From contig CAJNYU010004518.1 in the NCBI GenBank assembly GCA_905331475.1, positions 277,767-341,766 of the forward strand: a stretch of DNA of 64,000 nucleotides, read 5' to 3'. Shown in pieces: positions 22,463-34,145 of the stretch. The notes under the pieces are model-generated. The model ran no database searches, was not told the origin of the DNA, and worked only from the letters and a program-made list of their open reading frames with translations. The DNA is from Rotaria socialis (lineage: Eukaryota; Rotifera; Eurotatoria; Philodinida; Philodinidae). Position numbers and translations under genes: made by a program. Position 1 is the first letter of the stretch. The number at the start of each line of letters is the position of its first letter.

Positions 22463-23359
22463 ATGGCAGAAGTGGTTCTTGATGACGCGACAAAGAATTT
22501 CCAAAGCGAACAGTTCATCTGTTATTCCTCATATGATCAATTGTCATTGAACGTTCGCCATTGGCCTGTAATAAACGAAGAACCTCGTGCGGTTGTACTC
22601 ATAGTACATGGATCAGGTGAACATTGCGAACGCTATGAACATGTTGCTCGATTCTTCAACGAACATCAATTGGCAAGTGTCAGCTATGACTTAAGAGGTC
22701 ATGGCTATTCGGGTGGTGAACGAGGCTACTTTCCTTGTATCGATGCCGTTCTCGATGATCTCGAATGTGTCATTCGATTTATTCGTGTTGAACTTTATCC
22801 TGATATTTCACTCATTATATATTCTCATGGTACAGGATCTGCATTTTGTCTTATGTACGATATTCGACGGCCTGAAAATCCTTTGGATTGTCAAGCTATG
22901 ATTGTGAGCACACCGTCAATATGTCTCAAGAAACGTCCTTCAAGAATACAGTTATTTCTTATGCGTGCATTTGCCAATTTAAATCCTCACTTGCGTTTAC
23001 CTATTGATGGCAACAGAACAAATGTCTATACAAACGATCCGATAGTTGTTCAAGCTTATCGCAATGATGACCGTATTCATGGTCGTTGGCCAGCAGCTAC
23101 CATTGCTATTCTAGTTGAGATCGGTCTATTTTTCGAAAAGAAAACCTTCACTGCAACATGTCCAATGTTAATACAACACGGAAGCGCTGATACTACTACA
23201 CCAGTTACACGTATTCGAAAGTGAATCAATCGACGTGTTCGGGGCAATGTAACATACAAGGAATGGCAAGGACATTTCCACGAACTGCATAATGATTTGG
23301 GCAAAGAAGAAGTTTTGGCACACGCCGTTGAATGGATACAAAAGACATTGAATATTTGA
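22463..23359 (+). pseudogene. Monoacylglycerol-lipase-like (MGLL family) gene, inactivated
   Basis: A single exon related to MGLL/lysophospholipase-like hydrolases. Family hallmarks are IVHGSGEHCERYEHVA (HG loop), SYDLRGHGYSGGERGYF and DDLECVIRFIR. Two defects. First, the nucleophile elbow, normally G-H-S-M-G, reads S-H-G-T-G near residue 123, so the catalytic Ser is Gly. Second, an in-frame TGA at 23222-23224 cuts off the last 44 codons, although the same frame continues with the catalytic-His region (WQGHFHELHND) to a stop at 23357-23359. The reading frame is otherwise undamaged, so the loss is fairly recent, or the protein is a non-catalytic paralogue that acquired a stop. Confidence 0.82.
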
Positions 23360-26051
23360 TGAGCTATAATGCAATATTTTACATGTTTAACCAATGAAAT
23401 TACTAACATGATGCATAGATTTATCAATAAATACTGAGGTATACTTTTTTCACATTCTTGAACTTCGCTAACCTAAAGCTTTATCCATAGAACATGACTT
23501 TCGTTCCACAAACAAACACTTCAGTGCTTGAATGAATGATGTGCAAATCTAAAGCAACTGATGTTCTGAACGCATGAAAATCATAAGAACGATCAACTAG
23601 AAATAAACAGTAACTACAACTTTTTTCAAGGCGAAAGAATGCTCATCTTCATGCAGGCTGTCTGAAATTCATGACTCATGTAGATTTCCCTTTAGACCTG
23701 TGTATTAATATGTGTACTATTTAAAACATCAATTTTTTTGTTACGCATCGTAAATCATTTTTCAACATAAAGTTCAAGAACAATAAATGAAAATCATCTT
23801 TTAGTACAATCAAAATTAATTGCACGCAGTATAAATATAGTTTGCAAGACCGTGAGAGATTAGGGGTGTGGATGTGGCGAAGAGTACATCGCAACTCACA
23901 CTCACATCCTTAGGATTGCACTAACAGGTTTTCTTCAGTAAAAGTTTAAATATTTACAATATATTTATACATCGAGTAGTTGACTATAACGTGCATATTT
24001 ATTTCTCCTCTTCAAACACAACTCACAACTAGCATCGATAAGAAGTGCATACTTTACTTTTATTTTCTTCCCTCTCTATCTTTATATTGTTTGCCACGAT
24101 CTCTTGTTTCAACATTCGCATTCTTTATTTTTGTCAATTTTGATATATCGCTCTTTTCATTTCTACTCTTAAATTTGTAATCGATGGTCTAATTTTGTAT
24201 GATAAACAAATTGAATAGACGAAACAAGAGACACAAGTAGGGAATATTTTGTTTAAATCAATATTTTTACAGAACTGATCACTTTTTTCGCATTTTAAAA
24301 TATCAAGTTTCTCTTGATGAATCTTGGCCTTTGTCGAACAATCGTTAAACTGTGTATAGGATATTGAAATAGATGTAGTTGAAAGAAATGTTGCTTTTCG
24401 CTTGAGAGAAATTCAAAGATCTCAATAGCAGCAGAAAAAACTAAAATCTATAAAAAAAAAAAACGATTTAGCGAAAATTATTAGTAGCTATACGTAAAAG
24501 TAAACATAAACGAAGTATATATTCATATTTCTGTCATAGAATCATCTGCAGAATCTTGTGAGGGATATATGGATCAATTGGTGAATAAAAATAAGCAACT
24601 GAAAAAGGAATATTATGACTGAAATTTTCACTAACGTCATGAGTGCTTTGTTCACAACTTTTAAAGATTCGATAAATCTATTTACTCATGGGAAATATTA
24701 CTCATCCGACGTGTTGTGCAACACGAATATAAATCGAAGAAATATCTCAAAGCAAAACTACTGAGTAATTTATTTCGGAGACTTCTTGAATCATCATTTC
24801 ATTACTTTTTCATTGCTGCTGCTACGCTCTGTATATATTTTTCCAATACTACAAAAAATGAATACCTCACTCTACTGCTGAATCACTCTCACACAGTCGT
24901 ACCGCGTCGTCATTGACGCTTTCCTTTGCTAGTGACCCTTTACGACTGTTAGAAAAAAAAGCAGAACGGAGCAAAAACCGACTCACATTTTCGACGGGGC
25001 ACTCATTTTTTTCTTATTTTCTCCCTTTCTATCACGTTATTAGTAACGGTGTATGGGAATGTGATGAGTTTTATCCTATGCGAATATCTATCAATTGGTA
25101 AGCATATGAAATACTGATAATGCGATGAGAAATCGAAGTTCATATAGACATAAATATTTTTTATATTCTCACATCGCTGAAAAGACTTGCTAAAATTTTT
25201 TTATTCGTTCATTAAGAAAAGTGTTAACATATTCATCGCGAGCCTACAAGTTCAAGATGAATGTTCATATATGGAAGATAGTGTATATTTTCTTTTCATT
25301 TCATCGTTTGTGTCTGTTTTGAGAAGTTAACAGCTAATCTTCTAGTTTCATGATTATAGCCACTATATGTACAGAAAAAAAAAGAACATTTTTATTTCAT
25401 CGTCGAATATGCGTGTTGAAAAACCTATTATATTAGTTATTTTTGTGTTAAGTAACAGTTTTTATCAATAATCATGAGGAAATTGGTGTTCACTTCTCAG
25501 AATCAGAATAAACAATTAAATCTAAAGCTGCGCATAGTACCATATATGAGTAATCACACTCCAATTTTGTAACTATAAACATTTCGAAACCCTTTTTCTC
25601 GAAGAAACGAATAGAATCATAAAAAAGCTTGTTAGCGCAGTCCCTTTGGGGCTAAAATGTGGAAGTTGCATATGATTTTTCGCCTAATTTACTTATACAT
25701 AATGCGTGGTGCGGAATTTGCTGGAAGAAAATCGATCGGTAGGACAAAAATGTCTTATTTAATTTTTGCGTGCTTGCTAATGTCTGTAATGTAAGGTGAG
25801 GGGTCTGTAATGGGGAGGGGGGAAGCCGCAAAAGTCTCGCTTTTAAACTTACACTCACCATTTTCTTCGAAAATATATGTGAGTTCCACAAAAGAAAAAG
25901 TAAACATCTTATGTGTAATGCCATATTCGAATATTTATACTCTTAGAAGCAGTAGACAAACTCTTTGTTACAACTTTTCCTAAGACCAAAATATCAAAGA
26001 AGCTGTTCAATTAGTGGATTTTTATAACTGATATAGATTCAATCAATATCA
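23360..26051. other. Intergenic, 2.7 kb, no gene seen
   Basis: AT-rich. Several small ORFs (for example 24716-24916, 24913-25101 and 25652-25924 minus) have no motifs or codon bias that would support them. No repeat identified. Confidence 0.55.
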
Positions 26052-28622
26052 ATGGCCACTGCTTTGTCCAATACATCGACTGACTCATCATTGCTCTCTA
26101 TCTTCGAACAATGGTGGTGTCCTATATGCAGTTCCGATATGGAAGATGGTCCTCTTTGCCAAATGTGTCAAAAAGTAATCAAGGAATCGGAAGAAGATCT
26201 ATCTAATAATGATCAATCAAAATCGGCCGCATTGTATTCTCAGTATAAACTTTACCGGAGAGCTAAAAGTAAAGAATATGAAACAGGTGACCAAGACAAG
26301 TCTATTTCAGTAAGTTGTTGATTTAAAAACAAAAGATGAATAAAGCAGAATATTTTATTTTATTTTTCATTTAGGATGATAAAAATGCAGTTTTAATCAA
26401 TTCCGAAGCAGCACCGCCAACACGTATGTCCTTGACTATTCGTGATCGTCGACATATGCATGAATCTGGTGCACAAGTCATATTTAACAAGATAAAGAAA
26501 TATTGCAGACAGGTATTTAACAGGATCAATAATCGTTTTTTTTGGAGTGATAGAACACAATTACAGATTGATATATAAACTTCTTCTCTTGCTTTTGCCT
26601 TTGATCACTGAATTTCAAACGTAATGCATGCATAAGTAATGCGAGACTATATTCATATATTCTATGTTTTAAGTGAGACAAAAAGAAAAAGTCCATCAGT
26701 AGTGCTTAAGTGTTGAATATTTATGTTGAACACTCTTTGATTGCCATGTATCATTTATATATCTAGGAAAATATACATTTTGTTGATGATCAATTTCCTC
26801 CAATAGATGCATCGATTGGATCAGGAACATTCAACCAAGTTGCACAGTGGCTACGAATATCTAACGTCGCTCCATCGTCAGAAGAAGATCGTAAATTGCC
26901 ATGGACTATATTTTCATCGCCTGGTCCAAGTGATATTGCACAAGGTGCTCTAGGCAATTGTTGGTTAGTTGCTGCTTTAGCTTTGGTTTCTGAAAAGCCT
27001 CGTTTACTTGAGCATATTCTTCTTACAAAAACAATAAATAATGAAGGCGTTTATATGGTACGCGTTTGTCACAATGGCTTGTGGAAAACAATTATTATTG
27101 ATGATTGCTTTCCATGCACAAGACATAAAAACTTGGTCTTTACTCAAGCTAAGCGTCGTCAATTGTATGTTCCGTTGATTGAAAAGTCATGTGCAAAACT
27201 ATTCGGTTCTTATGCTGCTCTAAGAAGTGGAAATATGCGTGAGGGTCTTCAATTATTAACTGGAGCACCATGTGATTATATTGATCTTCAACCAACGAAT
27301 AATACACTGGATGGTGATATGGCTTGGGCACAACTTTTATCTGCTTGCGAATCAAAGTAAGTTGGATGAAATCTATTTCTAAATACCGAGAGAGTTAATG
27401 CTATAGATTATTGATCGGAGTATCGTCAGGCGGAACTGCTGTGAGCTCAGAAGAATATGCACACGTTCACATTCATAAGGACCATGCATTTTCTCTCCTG
27501 GCCGCTAATGCACTTAGAGATGCATCATGGCGTTTTGTACTTGTTCGTGATCCTCATTCTCATTCAACCTATCGAGAAGAATTGGTAACAGAAAGTATTC
27601 TCAAGCAACTACGTGCAGTCAATCCTGAGAAACGTTCTACTGGTGCTTTTTGGATATCATGGCCTCGATTTCTTCGTTATTTTTCATCTATAACTATCTC
27701 ACATTATAATAGTGATCATTATGATATACGCGAAGTAGGTAAATTTACTCGATCATCTACCCAACAAGTAACAATTTACAATCTTCATGTACCTGAGTAA
27801 ATAAATTTATAAGATTCAGATTTCGGTTTTTAGTTATTCTATACATTATCTTCAGATCATCAACAATCAATATCAGTTTGGTATATCATCGTCGTGATCG
27901 AAAAACGCGTACTTCTCATACTCAATCGTTTGTGCTTTGTGATACAAGCGAATTCGCAGCAACTGGTATTGTTGGTGCACGTGAGAGTATAATTATGTCT
28001 GAGCGTGGAGGCCTTACGTATTGGGTAGGAGCATTGCGAGCTGGTGACTATGCACTGGTACCATTTTCAACTAGTTTTTGGCAAAATGATAAAGAAAAAA
28101 GAGATTTTACTATTGTCATACATTCAAGCGTGCAAATTAGTTTAACTACAGAAACTAGACCAGCAACATTTCTTGCTGATTGCCTGATTTCAGCCGTGAT
28201 TAGAATTGCCAACAAGAAACAGGTCTGTTGATTTGTATTTGTATACGCATATGTACTTAACTAGATGTCGCTTTTATTTCAAGGACAAAGAAGCTGTATT
28301 TTATACAACATCGAATAAACTACGATTTAGGGTGTTTATCGTTGAAAATCTATCAATCACAAATTATTTAAATTTAGATGTCAATATCCAGATTGCAAAA
28401 AGCGTTCGCCACTCTCGTTTTATTGGCGCGCCACATGCCACTCGTGATTGTATACCACCAAGACATCGTCAAATAGTATTTGCTATAGAATGGATTGATA
28501 AAACTGGAGTAGCAACTTCTTTGAGTTATTCGTATTTGCACAGTCATACTAAGCAGCCGACTGATCCAAGACCACCCATTAGCATTTCTGGCAAGGATTT
28601 TCACTCATGGCGAGCATTTTAG
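26052..28622 (+). CDS. Calpain-15/SOL-like cysteine protease
   Basis: Six exons (26052-26309, 26375-26512, 26767-27356, 27407-27796, 27856-28222, 28284-28622) join in phase for about 693 residues. N-terminal zinc finger WWCPICS...CQMC (Cys 23, 26, 36, 39), resembling the RanBP2-type fingers of CAPN15/small optic lobes. Protease core from about 140: QGALGNCWLVAALAL with the catalytic Cys (about 197), IIIDDCFPC, PLIEKSCAKLFGSYAAL, LTGAPCD, and KDHAFSLL with the catalytic His (about 355). The third triad position, normally Asn in RNPWG, reads VRDPHSHS: Asp replaces Asn and the PWG Trp-Gly is lost. The C-terminal half after FWISWPRFLRYFSSI corresponds to the SOL-homology region. Calpain-15 is a calcium-linked intracellular protease of neural development in animals. 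The Asn-to-Asp change makes activity uncertain. Confidence 0.87.
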
Positions 28623-29784
28623 CTATACAAAAATTGTAAAGATAATCAAATTATTTACTGTTCAATACTAAAACAGGTTCAAATAAATCCCATTCGTGCA
28701 TTTCAATATTTCCCATCGCGGACTGCTTTTATAATGAACACAATGCTTTTGTGGTCGCCACTTTAAGTTATTTCATTATTTCTTTGTTAATCTGCGAGCG
28801 AAAGAGATATGTTATTTTATGGATTACCAATTGATTACGAGTATGCGTTTTTAGACTGGCTGTTTGCTAACAAGTTGGTACGAGTAGATTTTTCTTCATT
28901 ATTATCCAAACCATGTATGTTATTTATTTTACTAATTTTTAACCAATCTTCATTGCCAGATAGGGCAAAATAAATACATTTATCAACAATTCAGTATAAC
29001 AAAGATACAATGAACATTGTTACATGTTTGCTTGTGTATCATTATACGTTTCACTCAATACAATTATCTTGAAAAAACGATTGTATTTAGTCGAGTCCTG
29101 TAAAATGTTCATTTGATCACTGTTTCAATATAGTATAATAATAATTTGTTAGTACGACATTTCCTAGTACGAATAATGTTTTTCTTTGTCTGTACATGAA
29201 GAAGTAAGACAATAATTACGATATTTATGGCCCTGTATTTGAATTTTATCGTAACATTTTTTAATGAATAATTTAAGAAAACTATTTTCAAACCGATACT
29301 ATACTAGTTTTATTCTGCTTATTTTCAAGTGAGCAACAGAATTGTATGAATGCTTTATTTCTTAATTGATCATGATCAACTATTGAAACCTAGGTACGTA
29401 CTCTCTTGGCTTCATTCTAGATCATCGTTCAGCAACAATTATATATGTCAACATATAGTGGTCACTATACTCACAATCGATCAGTTGAGTTCTTGCGTCA
29501 ATAAATCAATAGGGAATACTTCTCGAGATATGAAATTTAGAGTATGGTAGTGGGTTCTCGTATTCTCTTCGTTTAAATAAATGGTATGGCCATATAGTAT
29601 AGTGTTCATCGAGTTTTCACTGGCTATCGTAGATACTATGGTCTATCTATTTTCGCAATAAAAATTGCCAAGTTCATACAGTTTATTAATCTTTTAAGTG
29701 ATAATTTTGATAGATTTGTATCAAATTAAATAGATTCTTATTTTGAAAACAATAGAAAATTACAGTGAACTATCGTACAAAAAG
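28623..29784. other. Intergenic between convergent genes
   Basis: AT-rich 1.2 kb holding the 3' ends of the calpain (+) and PDZ (-) genes. No gene, no repeat recognised. Confidence 0.55.
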
Positions 29785-32398
29785 CTATTCTTTACTAAGA
29801 GTGATCATGCGATAAATGACGTAGTGATTCGTGGTGATAGTCGTAATACAGTTATCTGATTCTTCTTGACGTTCTGCGGTGTGGTCGAGTTCAATACGAA
29901 ATGTGAGAACTAGTTGTAGGCCGGATAGTAGATCAATGCATCGGTGCGCGACATACACCCCTAGGTAATCTTGAACTTGTTTGGAATGTGGCTCTATCGG
30001 TTGATTTTCTTCGAGGATAAATTGGCAGACATGACTTGGAATATCCTTGACGCAATTGCCATATTTGATTATATCGTGCATGTCGCCCATATAGCGTAGA
30101 TCCTTGGATGGAATTCGAAGTATTATGTCATATACACTGTAATCGATGACATTGATGTCAGTACTCAATGATTGATGATTTGGTGTTTCGTAGATGCGCG
30201 GAAATTGTGCGCAATGCAAAAGAATAGCTTCGAGTAGAACTGGACTGGGTATAGCTTTCAGTTGTGTATGGTGTTTAATGACATGTGTTAGTATTTCTTT
30301 AGAATTGTTATGAGACAATAGTGAATTAAAGTCATCCTTGGAAATGACAAGTGCTGAATGACGTTTCATTCTCGAAAGAACGATACAGACAGATTCGGCT
30401 TCTTTGTATTCGGGAAAGATTGCCATAGCGATATCTTTCGGAATAAGATGATGAATTTCGAGGTAATCTCTATCAAAATATCTATCAGTCAGATCTTTCA
30501 ACGTTCCCACATCATATTCACATAGAGGTTTGTAATGCACTCTTATTCGGTTCCGGACTTTGCTCTTGGTAATCTAAAAATAGGCAAACAGTGATAACCG
30601 AATAGAAAAGCTCGCTTGCTAATGTAACTTATAAACGACAAGACGAAATCGACGCTGTGTCGAATAGCTCCATCATGGGCTAAGACATTTGAGAAAACTG
30701 AAGAAAGGATACAGTCTATAAGGATAATATCCCTTATTTTTCTTGAACTAACTTGAATACTATTTCCCAGGAAAGGGGAATTGCACGAAAAATACCTGGA
30801 AAAATATTTAGCTGCATGTGACTGTAGCTGTGATTTTTGAACGTTAATGAATGATTTTAGATAGTTGGCGGATCGGCAGAATGTTTGCAATCACACCACA
30901 ACCTATTCTATTTGAATTATTTCGACAATTAAAACACTGATTTGGAAAGCTCTTAAAAATATTCGACTAGTGATGAATTCAAAATTCCTTGTCAAGTGGG
31001 CTTAGGCTCCATTTTTAAAGAATAATCATTCAAAGTAGTCTCTTCTCTATTAATTATGATTTATATCAGAGGATTTAACTCCAACATTGATTCTAGACAT
31101 GAATATTGTTCGCTGAGAAAAGTGTAGTTGTCTTGTTTTGATACATATAGATATCATCATTCTTAAACTGGTTCTCTAAAAGATCTGATACGAAGCGATA
31201 TTTGATACTGAGCATACGTAAATATATATATATATATATATGTATGTAATATATCTGGATGGAAAAATATTAACATACCGTAGATTTATTTTCTGCATTC
31301 GAAACCAAGTCGCCTAACGGTCGAAGTGTATCATTTTGAGCATCAGTAGTAGAATTGATAAAAGTACCAATGCAACTAGAAAAACAAAAGTCTCGTTTCT
31401 TTTTCGATTCGTCTTCTATTCATAAACACACGTGTTGGGCACTGAATCCATCACATTGCCCACTATTAAACGTCGTTTAGCCTCTTTTGGTTGATATGAT
31501 GGACTGTCTACGGTAATCTGTGGGATCAATCGTTTTATACGCTAAAAATGATCACAAATACTTGCTGTCGTCACCAGAAAGATATACATAAAACTACTGT
31601 AACTTACCATAGTAATATATTTGCCAGTAGATTGCAATACGCGCAGAGCGTCGCCATGGCTAATATTCACAAAACTAATTCTATTAACTCCTAAAATAAT
31701 ATCATCAAGCCTTTGAAAAACAATGAGATCAACAACAGTATAGTGGAAGATGATTCACTTCAAACGACCATCACGATCGGCAAAACCACTTTTTGCAATA
31801 TGACTGACACTGATAGGAATTGAATATTCACTACCACCGATAATTGAAAAGCCTAAACAGCTCTTTGATGACTAGATCATAAAACAGAAAAATAGCAATC
31901 AAAATATAGACCAATGAATCCATAGGAAAACATTTCTATTAATCGTTTTGCTTTCTCAATATAGAATTGAAGAATGTTGACTATTTTTGTAATAAGATAG
32001 GAAGAAGGTCAGACAGAAAGATGAAAACGACATGGATACTTAAACGATCTCAATTTTGAATGGTGCAAAGAATCTGGTGATCGAAATAAGTAGGAAAAAA
32101 ACGATAGAACTACTCATGCCTCTCCGCATGTCTGCTTTACTGATGTTGTATGTCTTAAAAGTGAAGGTGAAGCGAAGGCACATATTCGTAACCAAAGCTC
32201 TCCCACAACATGCTTTCAACTTTTTATGCACATTCTGTGATTAATTCAAGTGAACATTTTTATACGATATCTTACCCGTTTTAGGCAAATGTAGACTATC
32301 TGCCAACCATCATTATTATGATTATGATTTTCACCACTTGAGCTACATGGATTTGAATTCACGTCGTCAGTTGTCTGCTCTAAAATCGAATTTGCCAT
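29785..32398 (-). CDS. PDZ protein with novel C-terminal HHLIP domain
   Basis: Six exons on the minus strand: 32276-32398, 31759-31871, 31608-31710, 31432-31541, 31279-31375 and 29785-30573. All junctions are GT/AG and keep phase, giving about 444 residues. Starts MANSILEQTTDD with a His/Asn-rich leader. One PDZ domain spans about 32-116: WQIVYICLKR, the carboxylate-binding loop LGFSIIGG, then PISVSHIAKSGFADRDGRL, KLDDIILGVN and HGDALRVLQST. A linker to about 182 leads to a 260-residue C-terminal domain encoded by one exon. It begins YLEIHHLIPKD (His 223/224), followed by SVCIVLSRMKRHS (His 254). The H-H-x-x-P plus downstream His spacing recalls HNH/endonuclease-VII-type folds, but this is weak and no enzymatic claim is made. 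No transmembrane segment; probably a cytoplasmic scaffold. The C-terminal domain is not recognised. Confidence 0.8.
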
Positions 32399-33094
32399 CT
32401 TGAATTCAAATTCTACATCAAAGATGAAAAAAATTGAAGTTAAATTCAAAGATTCTTTAAAGGTATAGAATAGTGGGTGGGATGAGCTTTGGTCTCGACC
32501 TGCAAGTGACAAAGTTGTAATCTATTAAGAAATATAAAAATATCGGCAAGTACTCTAAATATATATTCAAGTGTTTTGGGGCCGATGACAATTGTGTACA
32601 GAGAAAATTTTCCAGATGGTACGACTTATGTTGGAAATAAATTTTTGTTGTGAATATCTACCAGTTGATATACTGGTCTCTTTGTGAATCAACTTAGCCT
32701 CGGTAGATTTTGTTCATTTTCCAATTGCTCTACTGTAGAATACAGGAGTGAGAGTAGCACAATAAGTCAGAAAATACTATTAGACAGCTAAATATTTGTC
32801 GGCGAACAACGATTAAAGCTTAAAGCCTTAAACTATAATTGCAAGTGCACCAAAAAATGATAGCAGAAGTGAGTACTTTTAAAGACTGAAGTATGATTCG
32901 ATGAAACTACGCAGTAAAAGATTGTGGGCAAACAGAACGAAATAAAACTGATAACGTTCGCTGTAGCACTCAGTCAGTTTTTACGAAGAAAGAGGTAATC
33001 AATCTGTCAAATAGTGTTATCGACCTGATAAAAGCACAGTCACAGAAGCATTTTTGACTTATAAAAAGTCAAGAAAGACGATTCAACTCCGAGA
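32399..33094. other. Intergenic, no gene seen
   Basis: Upstream of the PDZ gene on the minus strand; presumably its promoter. No recognisable element. Confidence 0.5.
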
Positions 33095-33379
33095 CTTAAG
33101 GGGGAGGGGGGTCGTGACCCTCACTTTTTTGATTCAATGGGCTTATTTTATAGAGCACATTTTTTTACGTATATCCCCAGTCCAAGTTATAGACACCACA
33201 AGACAAATTTTTGGACTAAAACTTTGCCTCTGGGTGTATCTAGTTTGTGATTGGGTCCCGGCATTAAGTAAAATGACAACTAAAATTTTTATATATGAAT
33301 CGGTAGAGAATTCTTTTCTCTATCTGATACGTGATGAACAAACTTGGAAGAATAATTTGTTCATATTATTAAATAGTGA
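33095..33379 (+). repeat. Inverted repeat pair, left copy
   Basis: Matches 33736-34055 in reverse orientation with scattered substitutions and a roughly 30-bp deletion, so the copies are not recent duplicates. It shares the tract GGGGGAGGGGG near one end and an open frame (VIDTTRQIF, LCLWVYLVCDW, ESVENSFLYLIRDEQTW) that is conserved between copies but matches no known protein. Its inner end abuts an ambiguous base (N at 33380). Confidence 0.8.
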
Positions 33380-33735
33380 NCGGAGTACAAGTAAACTATC
33401 TAGAAAAAATGCTTTTCTCTAAAAGCCGTACTTCGTCGGTTAGTTTTTTATGCTGATTTTAGATATCATATTTATCTTGCATAAAAATTAACTATTGACG
33501 TTGATATTTAGTACTTTTTGAAGATTTGTATTGAATTTCGCATATCAACACATTTTGCTCTCTGAAAAAGACACCCAAGTAAAACTTTTTCCTTGAAGAT
33601 TTTTACACCATTTTGTAGATTTTGAAATGCTTTATCGAATTATATGTAGAACGCTATTTTTAAGTACAGTCAAAATTATGAAAACACAACTGAAAGCCAT
33701 TGAAGCGTAAAAAGTAGGTGTCTATTTCAAAGTAT

Positions 33736-34055
33736 TCACTATTAAATAATATGAACAAATTATTCTTCCAAGTTTGTTCATCACGTATCAGATAGAGAAA
33801 AGAATTCTCTACCGATTCATATATAAAAATTTTAGTTGTCATTTTACTTAATGCCGGGAACCAATCACAAACTAGATACACCCAGAGGCAAAGTTTTAGT
33901 TCAAAAATTTGTCTTGTGGTGTCTATAACTTGGACTGGGTATATCCAGTAAAGATAAAAATTGGCGGATATAAGTAAAAAAATGTGCTCTATAAAACAAG
34001 CCCATTGAATCAAAAAAGTGAGGGCCACGGCCCCCTCCCCCCTTAAAAAGTCCTG
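33736..34055 (-). repeat. Inverted repeat pair, right copy
   Basis: The longer copy of the 33095-33379 repeat, separated from it by about 356 bp. The shared frame on the minus strand is open for 140 codons; it may be the remnant of a mobile-element or host gene exon. Identity unknown. Confidence 0.8.
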
Positions 34056-34145
34056 ATACAATCGAGCATGATCGTTTACCACGCTGAAGTGACTTTAGCA
34101 TTTTTGTGAATGTGGGTGAGGGCGTACATGTCGGGCGTGGATCAC

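Noticed and set aside
30543-30890. 115-codon minus-strand ORF just upstream of the last PDZ exon
   Set aside because: It overlaps the intron and acceptor of the PDZ gene and is in a different frame at the exon; no motif.
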